Shown: positions 18,597 to 27,524 of the stretch, one piece after another
How the letters are laid out: each line of letters begins with the position of its first letter
Numbering within the stretch: position 1 is the first letter of the stretch
Assembly (NCBI GenBank): GCA_963837005.1
Contig: CAWIMC010000001.1
Location: 1,674,001-1,738,000 of the forward strand
Reading direction: 5' to 3'
DNA length: 64,000 nt
Source: CALDTK01 sp963837005
GTDB taxonomy: Bacteria > Bacteroidota > Bacteroidia > Chitinophagales > Saprospiraceae
Notes under the pieces: generated by a model
The model's database searches: none
Told to the model about the DNA's origin: nothing
What the model saw: the letters and a program-made list of their open reading frames with translations, nothing else
Translations under genes and position numbers: made by a program

Positions 18597-19178
18597 ATGA
18601 CCGACAAAGAAGCTCGAAAAGTCCTCGTATTGACGGCACCTAGCGGGGCGGGTAAGACGACGCTGGTGCGCCACCTGTTGGCGACTATGCCCGAGGAGTT
18701 GGCCTTTAGCGTGTCGGCGACGACGCGGGCGCCGCGGGCGCACGAGGAGGACGGGCGCGATTACCACTTTCTGAGCGCAGAAGAGTTTACGCGCCGCATC
18801 GACGGCGGGGATTTCTTGGAATACGAGGAGGTGTATGCCAACCAGTACTACGGCACGCTGCACTCGGAGGTCGAGCGCCTGTGGGCGCTCGGTAAGGTAG
18901 TGGTGTTCGATGTAGAGGTGAAGGGGGCCTCGCGGATCAAGCGCAAACTCGGAGACGCGGCGCGGGTGGTGTTTGTGGCGCCGCCGAGTCCGGAGGTGCT
19001 GTTTGCGCGGTTGCGCGGGCGCGGGACCGAAGACGAGTCCTCGCTCCGCAAGCGAATCGCGCGGGCCGCCGAGGAGTTGAGCTACCGCGAGCGCTTCGAC
19101 ACCATCCTTGTCAACGATGATTTGGCCGCGGCGAAGGAGGAGGTGGTGGTTTTGGCGAAAGCCTGGCTGGCGGAGTAG
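18597..19178 (+). CDS. gmk: guanylate kinase
   Basis: 193 residues; GMP + ATP to GDP + ADP, cytoplasmic, essential nucleotide metabolism. P-loop LTAPSGAGKTTLVRHLL (about 11-27), GMP-binding SVSATTRAPRAHEEDGRDYHF (about 40-60), EYEEVYANQYYGT (about 82-94) and the lid RGRGTEDESSLRKRI. Length is standard. The C-terminus, VVVLAKAWLAE, is built partly from the hairpin motif at 19149. Confidence 0.96.
   Translation: MTDKEARKVLVLTAPSGAGKTTLVRHLLATMPEELAFSVSATTRAPRAHEEDGRDYHFLSAEEFTRRIDGGDFLEYEEVYANQYYGTLHSEVERLWALGKVVVFDVEVKGASRIKRKLGDAARVVFVAPPSPEVLFARLRGRGTEDESSLRKRIARAAEELSYRERFDTILVNDDLAAAKEEVVVLAKAWLAE
19149..19163 (+). repeat. GNRA mini-hairpin, GGC/GCC stem
   Basis: Exact GTTTTGGCGAAAGCC, encoding V-L-A-K-A at the C-terminus of gmk. 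Confidence 0.8.
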
Positions 19179-19187
19179 GGATCGTGT

Positions 19188-19202
19188 GTTTTGGCGAAAG
19201 CT
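19188..19202 (+). repeat. GNRA mini-hairpin, last base T
   Basis: GTTTTGGCGAAAGCT, 10 bases after the gmk stop codon and only 24 bases after the previous copy, in the same orientation. Confidence 0.75.
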
Positions 19203-19233
19203 GTCTGGCCTAACGGCGGCCCAGCCCAGCGGC

Positions 19234-19241
19234 TACCTTCG
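19234..19241 (+). promoter_or_regulatory. possible -7 box TACCTTCG
   Basis: TACCTTCG ends 20 bases before the ATG of the channel gene and resembles the box at 24947. Confidence 0.3.
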
Positions 19242-19261
19242 GCCCCAGCGCCACCCCCGAT

Positions 19262-20341
19262 ATGCTTAGCCTCAAGCTTACGCACAATACGAAGTTGATT
19301 TCCCTGCGGGCCTGCGCGGTGCTGTTTGTCGCGAGCCTCACCGTGGGGACGGTGAGCTACATGGTGATCGAGCGGTTCAGCTTCTGGGAGTCGCTGTACA
19401 TGGCGGTGATTACGATCTCGACGGTAGGCTTTGGGGAAGTGCACCCACTGTCGACGCCGGGGCGGGTGTTCACTTCCTTTTTCGTGATCGCCAATCTCGG
19501 CATTACGGCGCTGTTTATCTCGCAACTCACGCAGCGCCTCGCCGACGGCGGGATCGTGGCCCAACTTCGCAAACGGATTATGCACAAGGAGATCGAGAAT
19601 ACCGTAGGGCACGTCATCGTGTGCGGGGCCGGGCGCTACGGCCGCGAAATTATCGAGCAACTGATGGTCACCGAGGAGACGGTGGTCCTCGTAGAGCGCG
19701 ACGAGGAGCGCATCGACCTGATCGCTACGGTGCACCCGGAGTTGCTTTACGTGCAGGGCGACGCGACGACCGACGAGGGCCTGGAGCGGGCCGGCGTGAG
19801 CCGCGCGAAGGCAATGATCGTGACGCTCGGCAATGATTCGGACAATGCCTTCGCGGTGCTGACGGCGCGGCAACTGTACGAGCCCCGCTCGGCGAGTGCC
19901 CCGAAGCTCGTGATTATCGCGCGGACCTACAACCCAGAGAGTCGCTCGAAGATGATAAAGGTGGGCGCGGACCACGTTGTGCAACCCGAGCAGATCGGGA
20001 GCTTCTTCATGTCGACGCTCGTACGAAAGCCATCGGCGGTGGAATTTTTCACGACTCTGGCCGGCGGACCGGCGGCGGATGTCGGCTTCGAGGAAATATC
20101 ACAAGAGCGCCTGCCGCTAGCCATGCGGGAATCCTCACTGCGGGACATGGACCTGCGGCGTAAGACGGGGATTAGCGTGGTGGCGCTGCGGTATGCCGAC
20201 GGGCACTACGAAGTCAACCCGGATGCCAACCGGACCTTGGCGGGGGGTACGAGCATGATTGCGCTCGGAGACCGGGAGCAGTTGGGGCGCCTAGAGGCGC
20301 TGCTGGCCACGGGCGAGAAGGAGGCGTACCCGCTACCCTAG
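19262..20341 (+). CDS. two-helix potassium channel with RCK (TrkA-N/TrkA-C) domains
   Basis: 359 residues. Helix 1 (about 17-38), pore loop with selectivity filter TVGFGE (about 57-62), helix 2 (RVFTSFFVIANLGITALFISQL). It continues with the TrkA-N Rossmann fold VIVCGAGRYGREIIEQL (about 118-134) and a TrkA-C domain to the end. This is a Kch/MthK-type inner-membrane K+ channel gated by a cytoplasmic RCK ring, with NAD or ions as likely ligands. It ends convergently, overlapping the CbpM gene by 9 bases. Confidence 0.92.
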   Translation: MLSLKLTHNTKLISLRACAVLFVASLTVGTVSYMVIERFSFWESLYMAVITISTVGFGEVHPLSTPGRVFTSFFVIANLGITALFISQLTQRLADGGIVAQLRKRIMHKEIENTVGHVIVCGAGRYGREIIEQLMVTEETVVLVERDEERIDLIATVHPELLYVQGDATTDEGLERAGVSRAKAMIVTLGNDSDNAFAVLTARQLYEPRSASAPKLVIIARTYNPESRSKMIKVGADHVVQPEQIGSFFMSTLVRKPSAVEFFTTLAGGPAADVGFEEISQERLPLAMRESSLRDMDLRRKTGISVVALRYADGHYEVNPDANRTLAGGTSMIALGDREQLGRLEALLATGEKEAYPLP

Positions 20342-20608
20342 CTGAGCCTGGAGTCGCTGAACCTCGTGCTGCAACTCGGCCACCCGTCGGCGCATGTACA
20401 TGATGGTCTCGACGCCGGCGGGGTTGATGTCGAGATCGTAGGCGAGGCGCAGCATGGTGCGGAGGTCTTCGCAGTGCTCCTCGGCGACGGCGAAGGCGCC
20501 GGTGGGCTCGCGGCGGTAGCTGACGATTTCTAGTTCGAGCAAGGGTTGGAGTCGGGTGACTTCGACGGGCTCGCCCAGGAGGGTGGCATCTATGAGGAGG
20601 TAGTGCAT
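20333..20608 (-). CDS. cbpM: CbpM-like MerR-type chaperone modulator
   Basis: 91 residues. It has the MerR-like core (LQPLLELEIVSYRREPTGAFAVAEEHCEDLRTMLRLAYDLDINPAGVETIMYM) and a C-terminal coiled coil (RRRVAELQHEVQRLQAQLG). CbpM binds the J domain of CbpA and inhibits it. It lies 114 bases downstream of cbpA on the same strand, the standard pairing. Confidence 0.85.
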   Translation of the reverse strand: MHYLLIDATLLGEPVEVTRLQPLLELEIVSYRREPTGAFAVAEEHCEDLRTMLRLAYDLDINPAGVETIMYMRRRVAELQHEVQRLQAQLG

Positions 20609-20722
20609 GGCGGGGCTTTGTGGGAAGGGGCTTGGGGGCTTTGGGGGCTTGGAGGTCCTTGAACCGTGTTCTACTGGGGCCTTATTCTTTTAATTTGACT
20701 TTCGGATATGAGTCATGGCGGT

Positions 20723-21706
20723 TCAACGACCTCCCTGGGCGGCACTCGCGGCGGCGGCGGCTTTGGTGAGGTGGTCGCGTTCTTCGGGGGTGAGGGTTTG
20801 GGGGAGGGTGAGGTCGATGACGGCGTAGAGGTCACCGTGGCCCTCGGCCTTGTATCGCGGTAAGCCTTTGCCTTTGAGGCGGATCTTGGCACCGGGTTGG
20901 GTACCGGCGGGGAGGGTGATGCGGAGGTCACCGGTGGGAGCGCTGATGTCGAGCTTACCGCCGAGGAGGGCGGTGTAGAGGTCGGCCTGGACAGCTACGA
21001 AGAGGTCGTCGCCCTGGCGCTCGACACCCGCGGGATTGAGGATCTGGAAAGTGATGTAGAGGTCGCCGCGCTGGCCGTCGCCGCGGTCGCTGCCCTGCTT
21101 AGGGATGCGGATGGTCTGGCCGTCGGCGACACCAGCGGGGATGGTGAGGCGGAGCTGGCGGTCGCCGACAGTGACGACCTGCTTGCGGTCCTCGAGGACC
21201 TCGGTGAGCGGGAGCTGTAGCGTGGCCCGCGTGTCCGCCCCGGCGAAACGCGGTGACCCGCCGCGCTTGTAGCTATTAAAGGCCCCCTGCTCCCCGAACA
21301 TCTCCCCGAAGAGGTCCGAAAAGTCGCTGGTGTCCCCACCGCTGTTGTAGGTGTAGCTGCGCCCCTCGCCAAAGGGATTGCCGCCGTACTGTGCGAAAGG
21401 GTCCGAACCAGCGCCTGCCCTGGCCCCTCGTGCCCCGGCCTGCTGTCTGGCTTTTTCGTAGGCCTCGCCCTGCTCCCAATCCTTGCCGTAGGTGGCGGCG
21501 TAGCGGTCGTACTTGGCGCGCTTGTCGGCGTCGGAGAGGACTTCGTTGGCCTCACTGATCTGCTTAAATTTCTCCTCCGCGCTCGCATCGCCGGGATTCA
21601 CGTCCGGGTGGTACTGGCGCGCCAGCTTGCGGTAGGCCTTCTTAATGGCCTTGTCGTCGGCGGACTTGTCGACGCCCAGGACCTTATAATAATCGATGTA
21701 CTCCAT
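20723..21706 (-). CDS. cbpA: CbpA-type DnaJ co-chaperone
   Basis: 327 residues. N-terminal J domain YKVLGVDKSADDKAIKKAYRKLARQYHPDVNPGD with the HPD motif near residue 34, a Gly/Phe-rich linker (about 85-140), then two C-terminal substrate-binding barrels (LQLPLTEVLEDRKQVVTVG and ISAPTGDLRITLPAGTQPGAKIRLKGKGLPRY). The zinc-finger domain of true DnaJ is absent, so this is class B/CbpA. Partner of DnaK; regulated by the adjacent CbpM. Confidence 0.93.
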   Translation of the reverse strand: MEYIDYYKVLGVDKSADDKAIKKAYRKLARQYHPDVNPGDASAEEKFKQISEANEVLSDADKRAKYDRYAATYGKDWEQGEAYEKARQQAGARGARAGAGSDPFAQYGGNPFGEGRSYTYNSGGDTSDFSDLFGEMFGEQGAFNSYKRGGSPRFAGADTRATLQLPLTEVLEDRKQVVTVGDRQLRLTIPAGVADGQTIRIPKQGSDRGDGQRGDLYITFQILNPAGVERQGDDLFVAVQADLYTALLGGKLDISAPTGDLRITLPAGTQPGAKIRLKGKGLPRYKAEGHGDLYAVIDLTLPQTLTPEERDHLTKAAAAASAAQGGR

Positions 21707-21777
21707 GTGGTTGCTCTCGCGAGCGCTTACGCTAAGCTAACAACTCCCGGCGGACCCAGTGTTTACTTCGCCGACCC

Positions 21778-22323
21778 ATGGCGCTGCTTTACTTCAAGGC
21801 TTTCCACGTGATAGGCTTCGTGAGCTGGTTCGCGGGGCTGTTCTACTGGCTTCGCATTTTCGTGTACCTGGCGGAGTCCCAGGCCCGCGAGGAGCCGGCG
21901 CGGGGCATCCTCTTCGAGCAGTTCACGAAGATGGAGCGGCGCGTGTACCAGATCATCGTGCGACCCGGGGCGGTGATCACTTTGATTGGTGGCATCGGGA
22001 TGCTGGTGCTCAATCCGTATTACTTAACGGAAGGCTGGCTACAGATTAAGCTCGGGCTGGTGCTGGGTTTGCTAGGGTTTCAGGCTTACGCCAAAACCTA
22101 CGTCGCGGGCATTGAGGACGGATCGAGGGCCGTGCGGCCGGAGCGGCTGCGGATGTTCAATGAGGTTCCGACGGTGTTTCTGCTGCTGATCGTGTTGCTG
22201 GCGGTGTTGCGCAGCAGCCTCGACGCGGCGACGGCCTTCGGGATCGTGGTGGTGTTCGTGCTGTTGCTGGGGGTGGGCATCCGCTATTACCGTGGGTACC
22301 GGGCGCGTCACCCCGGGCACTGA
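21778..22323 (+). CDS. hemJ: protoporphyrinogen oxidase HemJ (CopD-like)
   Basis: 181 residues, four or five transmembrane helices. Signature FKAFHVIGFVSWFAGLFYWLRIFVY with the conserved His near residue 10, then TKMERRVYQIIVRPGAVITLIGG and RMFNEVPTVFLLLIV. HemJ oxidises protoporphyrinogen IX in the inner membrane during haem synthesis. A GTAA-loop hairpin copy at 22083 encodes A-Y-A-K-T, in the loop after helix 3. Confidence 0.88.
   Translation: MALLYFKAFHVIGFVSWFAGLFYWLRIFVYLAESQAREEPARGILFEQFTKMERRVYQIIVRPGAVITLIGGIGMLVLNPYYLTEGWLQIKLGLVLGLLGFQAYAKTYVAGIEDGSRAVRPERLRMFNEVPTVFLLLIVLLAVLRSSLDAATAFGIVVVFVLLLGVGIRYYRGYRARHPGH
22083..22097 (-). repeat. GNRA mini-hairpin, GTAA loop
   Basis: Reverse complement of GTTTTGGCGTAAGCC; stem unchanged, loop GAAA replaced by GTAA. 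Coding in hemJ. Confidence 0.65.
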
Positions 22324-22472
22324 TTAATGTTTTGCTAAATGTGAGGCCTGCGGCCAACAAGCGGTCACTAGGTCTCGTTACTCCCGCCGTGTCGGCACGC
22401 GGGTTCAGAAGATCCGTGATTCAACCGCCGTCAACCCACTAGACCTACGCTTTAAAACCCAAACGACCTAGT

Positions 22473-23444
22473 ATGAAATTTTCGATTAAGAACTTGGCCT
22501 TCGTTGCGATGGCGGCCACGGCTGTCACGCTCACGAGCTGTGGCGAGGATACGGAGGATCCGATTCCAACTCCGAACCGTGCCCCCTCGATCAGCCTTCA
22601 AAGCTCAACCGGTGGTGACTTCAACACCAACCAAACCGATCTCGAAGTCCTTGCCGACAACAACATCGATGTCACGGTCAACGCCACCGACGCCGACGGC
22701 AATCTGCAGGTCATCAGCTTTATCCGCAATGGTATTGCTGTGAGTCCAGCTACCGGTTTCGTCCGCCAGGTGGATGCTTCGGGTACAGCCACGTCGCTCA
22801 ACTCGGCTCGCACCCTTATTGTCGACGGCAGCACTTACATTAAGACCTTCCGCTTTCGTGTACCCGGCGACTTCGCTCAGACCGCTACCTACTCTGTCGT
22901 AGTCGAGGACTCCGGCATTCCCATGCTCTCCGACACGGCCACCTTCACTTTTTCTACCATCGCCAAGCCGATCGACCGAGACTCCGTAAAGGCTATGCGT
23001 GCGAACTTCTTCTTTAATCGACTCGGCGAGGGCTTTGGCTCCTTGGACATCGTCACGGGTGACTCGATCCGATCGACCAACACTACTGCCAAGAGCCGTC
23101 TTCAGGACGCAGGCAATGGCACGGGCACCTCATGGGCGCAAGTTCTGATCGGTGAGGGCGACCTTCAGATCTATAAGTTCGACACAGGTGTACCTACTGG
23201 TTTCGATTTCGCTACGATCAATTTCGAAGACCAGTTCAAGGACATCTTCCAGGGTGGGGCTACGTTTGACGTGGCCGACGACGCCAACAACCGTACTCGG
23301 AAGCTTGCTAATGGGAACGTGTTCTTCGCGCGCTCGGCAGATCGCCTGTATATCGTCCGCGTTGTGGCTGTAGAGCCGAACGAAGGCCCAGGTACGAACA
23401 AAGGCCGTTGGACGCTCGACGTTAAGAGTGCGCCGCGGAGCTAA
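22473..23444 (+). CDS. lipoprotein of unknown function
   Basis: 323 residues. Lipoprotein signal FVAMAATAVTLTSCGEDTED, with Cys near residue 24 followed by an acidic patch, which in Bacteroidota favours surface display. The rest looks like an Ig- or cadherin-like beta-sandwich (VTVNATDADGNLQVISFIRNG; TATYSVVVEDSGIPMLSDTATFTF) followed by a second domain without recognised motifs. An intrinsic terminator follows immediately. Confidence 0.75.
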   Translation: MKFSIKNLAFVAMAATAVTLTSCGEDTEDPIPTPNRAPSISLQSSTGGDFNTNQTDLEVLADNNIDVTVNATDADGNLQVISFIRNGIAVSPATGFVRQVDASGTATSLNSARTLIVDGSTYIKTFRFRVPGDFAQTATYSVVVEDSGIPMLSDTATFTFSTIAKPIDRDSVKAMRANFFFNRLGEGFGSLDIVTGDSIRSTNTTAKSRLQDAGNGTGTSWAQVLIGEGDLQIYKFDTGVPTGFDFATINFEDQFKDIFQGGATFDVADDANNRTRKLANGNVFFARSADRLYIVRVVAVEPNEGPGTNKGRWTLDVKSAPRS

Positions 23445-23466
23445 GCAGCTAGCCTGCTAAAGATCG

Positions 23467-23500
23467 AAGCCTCACCGAGTCTAACTCGGTGGGGCTTTTG
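23467..23500 (+). terminator. rho-independent terminator
   Basis: A 14-bp stem (AAGCCTCACCGAGT with ACTCGGTGGGGCTT, one G-T pair) around a 3-base loop, followed by TTG. It sits 23 bases after the lipoprotein stop codon. Confidence 0.85.
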
Positions 23501-23703
23501 TCATTTAGGACCTTAGGGAATGGAGTGATATGGGAGTTGTGCTCCCGCGAAGGCATACGGGGCGGAGCGCTTTGCGCTTGAAACTCAAAATGTGCCCACT
23601 CTAGAGGGGATCACACGCGACACATGGACTTTTAAGTAGGAAGCTATGGGCTTTAGAGGGTGAGTTCGCGCAGGAGCCCTGCCTACCCGCCATCTTCGCG
23701 TTT

Positions 23704-24906
23704 GTGCCAAATCGCCCTCTTCGCATTTTAATAGCTCCGCTCAATTGGGGTCTCGGACATGCTACTCGGTGCCTGCCGGTGGCGGGTGCTTTGCAGGATG
23801 CAGGGGCGTCGCTGGGGAGGGCCGTGGCGGTGCACTGGGCGAGCGATGGAGATGCGGCGGCATTACTTCGTCGTGAATGTCCTGGCGATGTGCACCATGC
23901 CTTGCCAGGCGTGTCGGTGCGCTACCCTACTCGCTCGATGGAGGTCAACATGGCACTGGCAGCACCGGGACTGGCCCGGATGATCTGGCGCGAGCGGCAG
24001 GCGGTGCGGCATTTACATGACGAGTACGACTTCGATTTGGTCGTGAGCGACAATCGGTACGGGTGCCGAGTGGAGGGCGTGCCGTCGGCGATTATGATTC
24101 ACCAACTGCACCTGCCGCTGCGGGTGGCGGCGGTAAGGTGGGCGGCGAACGCGGTGAATCACCGGCTGCTGGCGGGATTTGACGAGGTGCTGGTGCCGGA
24201 CTGGGGGGGCACGCGGGGTTTGGCGGGGGGGATGAGTGCAGCTGTGGAGGGGCTGGCGATTCGGTATCTAGGACCGGTGAGCCGGTTCGGGTTCACGCTT
24301 TCCGAAGCGTGGGATGGGGAGTTCGTTTCGGAAAGCGCGAACCGGGATCTTGCCATCGTGCTTTCTGGGCCGGAGCCGCAGCGGACGCTTTTCGAGACGG
24401 CTCTCTTGCGGCAACTCGTAGATTTGCCTGCCGAGACAAGGGTGACGCTGGTGCGGGGTCTGCCGTGGGTGGCGCGGCGGCTGGATGGCGATTTGGTCAC
24501 AACTGCTTTGGAGAGCGGGGTTCGCCTTACTGTGCACGACTTCTTGGCGGCAGCGGACCTGGGGCAGGTTTTGGCGAAAGCTGATGTACTCGTCGTGCGC
24601 TCGGGGTACACGACCGTAATGGACCTGGCGGCCCTCGGGAGACTGGCGATCTACGTGCCGACGCCTGGGCAACCGGAGCAGGAGGCGCTGGCGGCATCGC
24701 TGGAGGCTGCTGGGCGAGGCATAGCGATGGAGCAGTCGTCGGTGAGCGTGCCTGGGGTTTTGGCGAAAGCCGTCAAAGAAATCCACAAGCTCGAATGGGA
24801 GACGAGGGCAGGGCTTTCGCCAAAACCCGCTGTTGACACCGCGTTGCGGGCCTGGGCTCACCAACGAATGTCAGCCCTCCCGCCAAGAAGTGTCAACATC
24901 CTGTGA
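23704..24906 (+). CDS. GT28/MGT-like glycosyltransferase
   Basis: 400 residues with a GTG start (MPNRPLRILIAPLNWGLGHATRC). GT-B fold: N-terminal GLGHATRCLPVAGAL (about 18-32), and a C-terminal donor half with VSGYTTVMDLAALGRLAIYVPTPGQPEQEALA-like signatures of nucleotide-sugar enzymes (about 300-335). Bacteroidota homologues are annotated as UDP-glycosyltransferases or glycosyltransferase family 28 C-terminal domain proteins. Acceptor unknown. It is remarkable for carrying three copies of the hairpin motif in its last 340 bases (24568, 24757, 24812), two of them reading V-L-A-K-A. Confidence 0.82.
   Translation: MPNRPLRILIAPLNWGLGHATRCLPVAGALQDAGASLGRAVAVHWASDGDAAALLRRECPGDVHHALPGVSVRYPTRSMEVNMALAAPGLARMIWRERQAVRHLHDEYDFDLVVSDNRYGCRVEGVPSAIMIHQLHLPLRVAAVRWAANAVNHRLLAGFDEVLVPDWGGTRGLAGGMSAAVEGLAIRYLGPVSRFGFTLSEAWDGEFVSESANRDLAIVLSGPEPQRTLFETALLRQLVDLPAETRVTLVRGLPWVARRLDGDLVTTALESGVRLTVHDFLAAADLGQVLAKADVLVVRSGYTTVMDLAALGRLAIYVPTPGQPEQEALAASLEAAGRGIAMEQSSVSVPGVLAKAVKEIHKLEWETRAGLSPKPAVDTALRAWAHQRMSALPPRSVNIL
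24568..24582 (+). repeat. GNRA mini-hairpin, last base T
   Basis: GTTTTGGCGAAAGCT, reading V-L-A-K-A in the glycosyltransferase. Confidence 0.75.
24757..24771 (+). repeat. GNRA mini-hairpin, GGC/GCC stem
   Basis: Exact GTTTTGGCGAAAGCC, reading V-L-A-K-A in the glycosyltransferase. Confidence 0.8.
24812..24826 (-). repeat. GNRA mini-hairpin, GGC/GCC stem
   Basis: Exact reverse complement, 40 bases after the previous copy and facing it. Reads L-S-P-K-P in the glycosyltransferase. Confidence 0.8.
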
Positions 24907-24922
24907 GCAACCGGACCTATAG

Positions 24923-24954
24923 GTTTTCGTTGACCTAGTAAGCGCCTACCTTTG
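24923..24954 (+). promoter_or_regulatory. candidate Bacteroidota promoter of the purF-like gene
   Basis: The -7 element TACCTTTG (24947-24954) fits TAnnTTTG exactly. A TTTTCGTTG stretch at 24924-24932 could serve as the -33 element. The ATG follows 45 bases later. Confidence 0.5.
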
Positions 24955-24998
24955 AGTTGCCGCCCTGCTTCCATCGCCTCCGTCAAGCCCGCCGACCT

Positions 24999-26927
24999 AT
25001 GAGTGATTCCATCAAACACGAATGCGGTCTGGCCGTGGTCCGGCTCCTGAAGCCGCTCGACCACTACAACGACAAGTACGGCACCCCCTTTTACGGGCTC
25101 AACAAACTGCACCTGCTGATGCAGAAGATGCGCAACCGTGGCCAGGACGGGGCCGGGATCGCAACCATCAAACTCAACGCCGAGCCAGGCGTGCGCTACA
25201 TCTCACGCAAGCGCTCGAACGCGAACCAGCCGCTGCGGCACCTCTTCGACGAGGTGTTCGGGACCTTTAAGGACATCACCGAGGAGGAGCGACAGGACAT
25301 CCGTAGTCTCAAGAACAAGTACCCCTACGTCGGCGAACTAATGATGGGGCACCTGCGCTACGGGACGCACGGTCGCAATTCGATCGAGGCCTGTCACCCC
25401 TTCCTGCGGCAGAACAACTGGATCTCGCGCAACCTCGTACTGGCGGGCAATTTTAACCTGACCAACGTCGAGGAACTCTTCGAGCAGCTCGTCGAACTCG
25501 GACAGTACCCAAAGGAGAAATCGGATACGGTAACCGTGCTGGAGAAGATCGGGCACTTCCTCGACGACGAGATCTCGCGGCTCCACTCGTACTACCGCGA
25601 CGAGACCAGCGAGACAGCGGAAATCAACCAAAAGATCTTCGACAACGTCGACATCCAGCGCGTGCTGAGTCGCGCGGCAAAGAAGTGGGACGGCGGCTAC
25701 GTGATGGGCGGTCTGATCGGGCACGGGGACGCGTTTATCATGCGCGACCCGAACGGGATCCGTCCGGCGTACTTCTACGCAGACGAGGAGATCGTGGCGA
25801 TGGCCTCAGAGCGGCCGGCGCTGCAAACGGCTCTCGGCGTGCACCGCAGTACGATTCAAGAGCTGCGGCCCGGCTACGCATTAATTATCAAGGCCAATGG
25901 CGAGTGGTCGGAACAGAAGTTTACGGAGCCGGGTGAGCGGCGCGGGTGTTCGTTCGAGCGCATCTACTTCTCGCGCGGCACCGACTGGCAGATCTACCGC
26001 GAGCGCAAGGACCTCGGCTTCAAACTCGTAGATCAGGTGCTGTCGGCGATCAAGTCCGACCTGAAGCACACCGTCTTTAGCTACGTGCCGAACACGGCGG
26101 AGACGGCGTTCAACGGTTTGGTCGAGGGACTCAACGAGCGCCTCAACGAAATGAAGCTCGAGCGCATCCTCTCCGAAAAGAAGGTCATGAAGCGCGACAA
26201 GCTCGAAAAGCTGATGAAGCAGACCGTGCGCGTCGAGAAGCTCGTCGTCAAGGACGAGAAGCTGCGCACGTTCATCGCCGACGACGCAAGCCGCGGCGAG
26301 ATGGTGAGCCACGTCTACGACACGACCTATGGAATCGTAGCGAACGAGAAGGACACGGTGGTTTTGCTGGACGATTCGATCGTGCGCGGGACGACACTGC
26401 GCGAGTCCATCATCGCGGCTGTCGCGCGGCTACGCCCGAAGCGGATCGTCATCGTGTCGAGTGCTCCACAGATCCGGTATCCAGATTGCTACGGGATCGA
26501 CATGTCGAAGATGGGGGAGTTTGTGGCCTTCCAAGCGTTGATCGTGCTGCTGCGCGAAACGGGCAAGGAAGATTTGATCGACAAGACCTACAAGCAGTGC
26601 AAGCGGATGCTAAAAGAGACGGTCAAAGCGTCGAAGCTCGGCATTGACCCCAACGAAATGCCGGTCAACTACGTGCAGGAGCTGTACAACGAGTTTACCT
26701 ACGAGCAGCTCTCGGCGAAGATTGCGGACATCATTACACCAGCTGGTTTGGACATCGATGTGGAGGTAATCTACCAAACCGTGGAGGCCTTGCGCGAAGC
26801 TACTGGGCCGGACAATGACGGCGACTGGTACTTTACGGGGGACTACCCTACCCCTGGCGGGATGCGCGTAGCGAACCAGGCTTTTGTCAATTACGTGGAG
26901 CGGCGAAACGTACGGGCGTACGCTTAA
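24999..26927 (+). CDS. purF: amidophosphoribosyltransferase, Bacteroidota long form
   Basis: 642 residues from the ATG at 24999 (MSDSIKHECGL); a longer frame from 24957 adds an unsupported leader. Class II glutamine amidotransferase domain with the candidate nucleophile Cys9 in HECGLAVVRLL, NRGQDGAGIATI, and MMGHLRYGTHG (about 118). PRPP-binding loop VVLLDDSIVRGTTLRESI (about 455). Catalyses the first step of purine synthesis from PRPP and glutamine. Bacteroidota carry this roughly 630-residue version, in some species alongside a shorter PurF, so it may be a paralogue. Confidence 0.85.
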   Translation: MSDSIKHECGLAVVRLLKPLDHYNDKYGTPFYGLNKLHLLMQKMRNRGQDGAGIATIKLNAEPGVRYISRKRSNANQPLRHLFDEVFGTFKDITEEERQDIRSLKNKYPYVGELMMGHLRYGTHGRNSIEACHPFLRQNNWISRNLVLAGNFNLTNVEELFEQLVELGQYPKEKSDTVTVLEKIGHFLDDEISRLHSYYRDETSETAEINQKIFDNVDIQRVLSRAAKKWDGGYVMGGLIGHGDAFIMRDPNGIRPAYFYADEEIVAMASERPALQTALGVHRSTIQELRPGYALIIKANGEWSEQKFTEPGERRGCSFERIYFSRGTDWQIYRERKDLGFKLVDQVLSAIKSDLKHTVFSYVPNTAETAFNGLVEGLNERLNEMKLERILSEKKVMKRDKLEKLMKQTVRVEKLVVKDEKLRTFIADDASRGEMVSHVYDTTYGIVANEKDTVVLLDDSIVRGTTLRESIIAAVARLRPKRIVIVSSAPQIRYPDCYGIDMSKMGEFVAFQALIVLLRETGKEDLIDKTYKQCKRMLKETVKASKLGIDPNEMPVNYVQELYNEFTYEQLSAKIADIITPAGLDIDVEVIYQTVEALREATGPDNDGDWYFTGDYPTPGGMRVANQAFVNYVERRNVRAYA

Positions 26928-27352
26928 CGGCGGATCTTCGATGGTCGGCCCTCGACCCAGCCTGTTGTGTGCTTTGTTAGAACTTCTTCTACCTTCATTG
27001 CGATGAAGACAACCCTTACTCTCCTGGCTGGGCTTGCGCATCTTTAGTCGCCTGGCTTAGCCATTTTCGCAGGAGGTGGGCATCAATATCGAGGCGATCT
27101 GCGACTTGCTTCGGCGAATGCCAGCAACAACGAGCTGAACCGCACCGGCTTTGACCTACCCGACGAAGTGCCTTGATGTGGGGGGTGGAAGGTTGAAGAA
27201 ACGTGAGCGACGAAAGACGAAAGTTAGACCGTCTGGCCAAGAATTTTGGGCATACCTCAACTTCCAGCTCGAACGCTTCGAGCTAGTCCGCTAATACCCG
27301 CCCGCACGAACCGGAGGAAGGCGTTTTTGGCACCTTCCTCCGCGTTTGTCTA
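26928..27352. other. gene-poor decayed region
   Basis: No intact frame. A short start at 27003 reads like the beginning of a signal peptide (MKTTLTLLAGLAHL) and then stops, which may be a gene remnant. Nothing else is recognisable. Confidence 0.4.
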
Positions 27353-27519
27353 AGCCACGTTGCGTTCACGGTAGACGACCTGGACGCCACTCGAGAAGAG
27401 CTAGAGCGACTCAATATCAAGGATTCACCGACGTGAATCGCAATTAAGTGCTGCACGACCGGTGGTTTTTTGTTCAGGACTCGAACGAGGTGCACATCGA
27501 GGTAGTGGAAGCGGCGTAG
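27353..27519 (+). pseudogene. remnant of a VOC (glyoxalase) superfamily gene
   Basis: Two fragments on the plus strand: SHVAFTVDDLDATREELERL (27353 onward) stops after a few codons, and RWFFVQDSNEVHIEVVEAA reads to a TAG at 27517-27519. Together they match the C-terminal beta-alpha-beta module of a glyoxalase/dioxygenase-fold protein. The reading frame is broken between them and the N-terminal half is missing. An intact VOC protein lies at 33043. Confidence 0.6.
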
Positions 27520-27524
27520 CGGGA

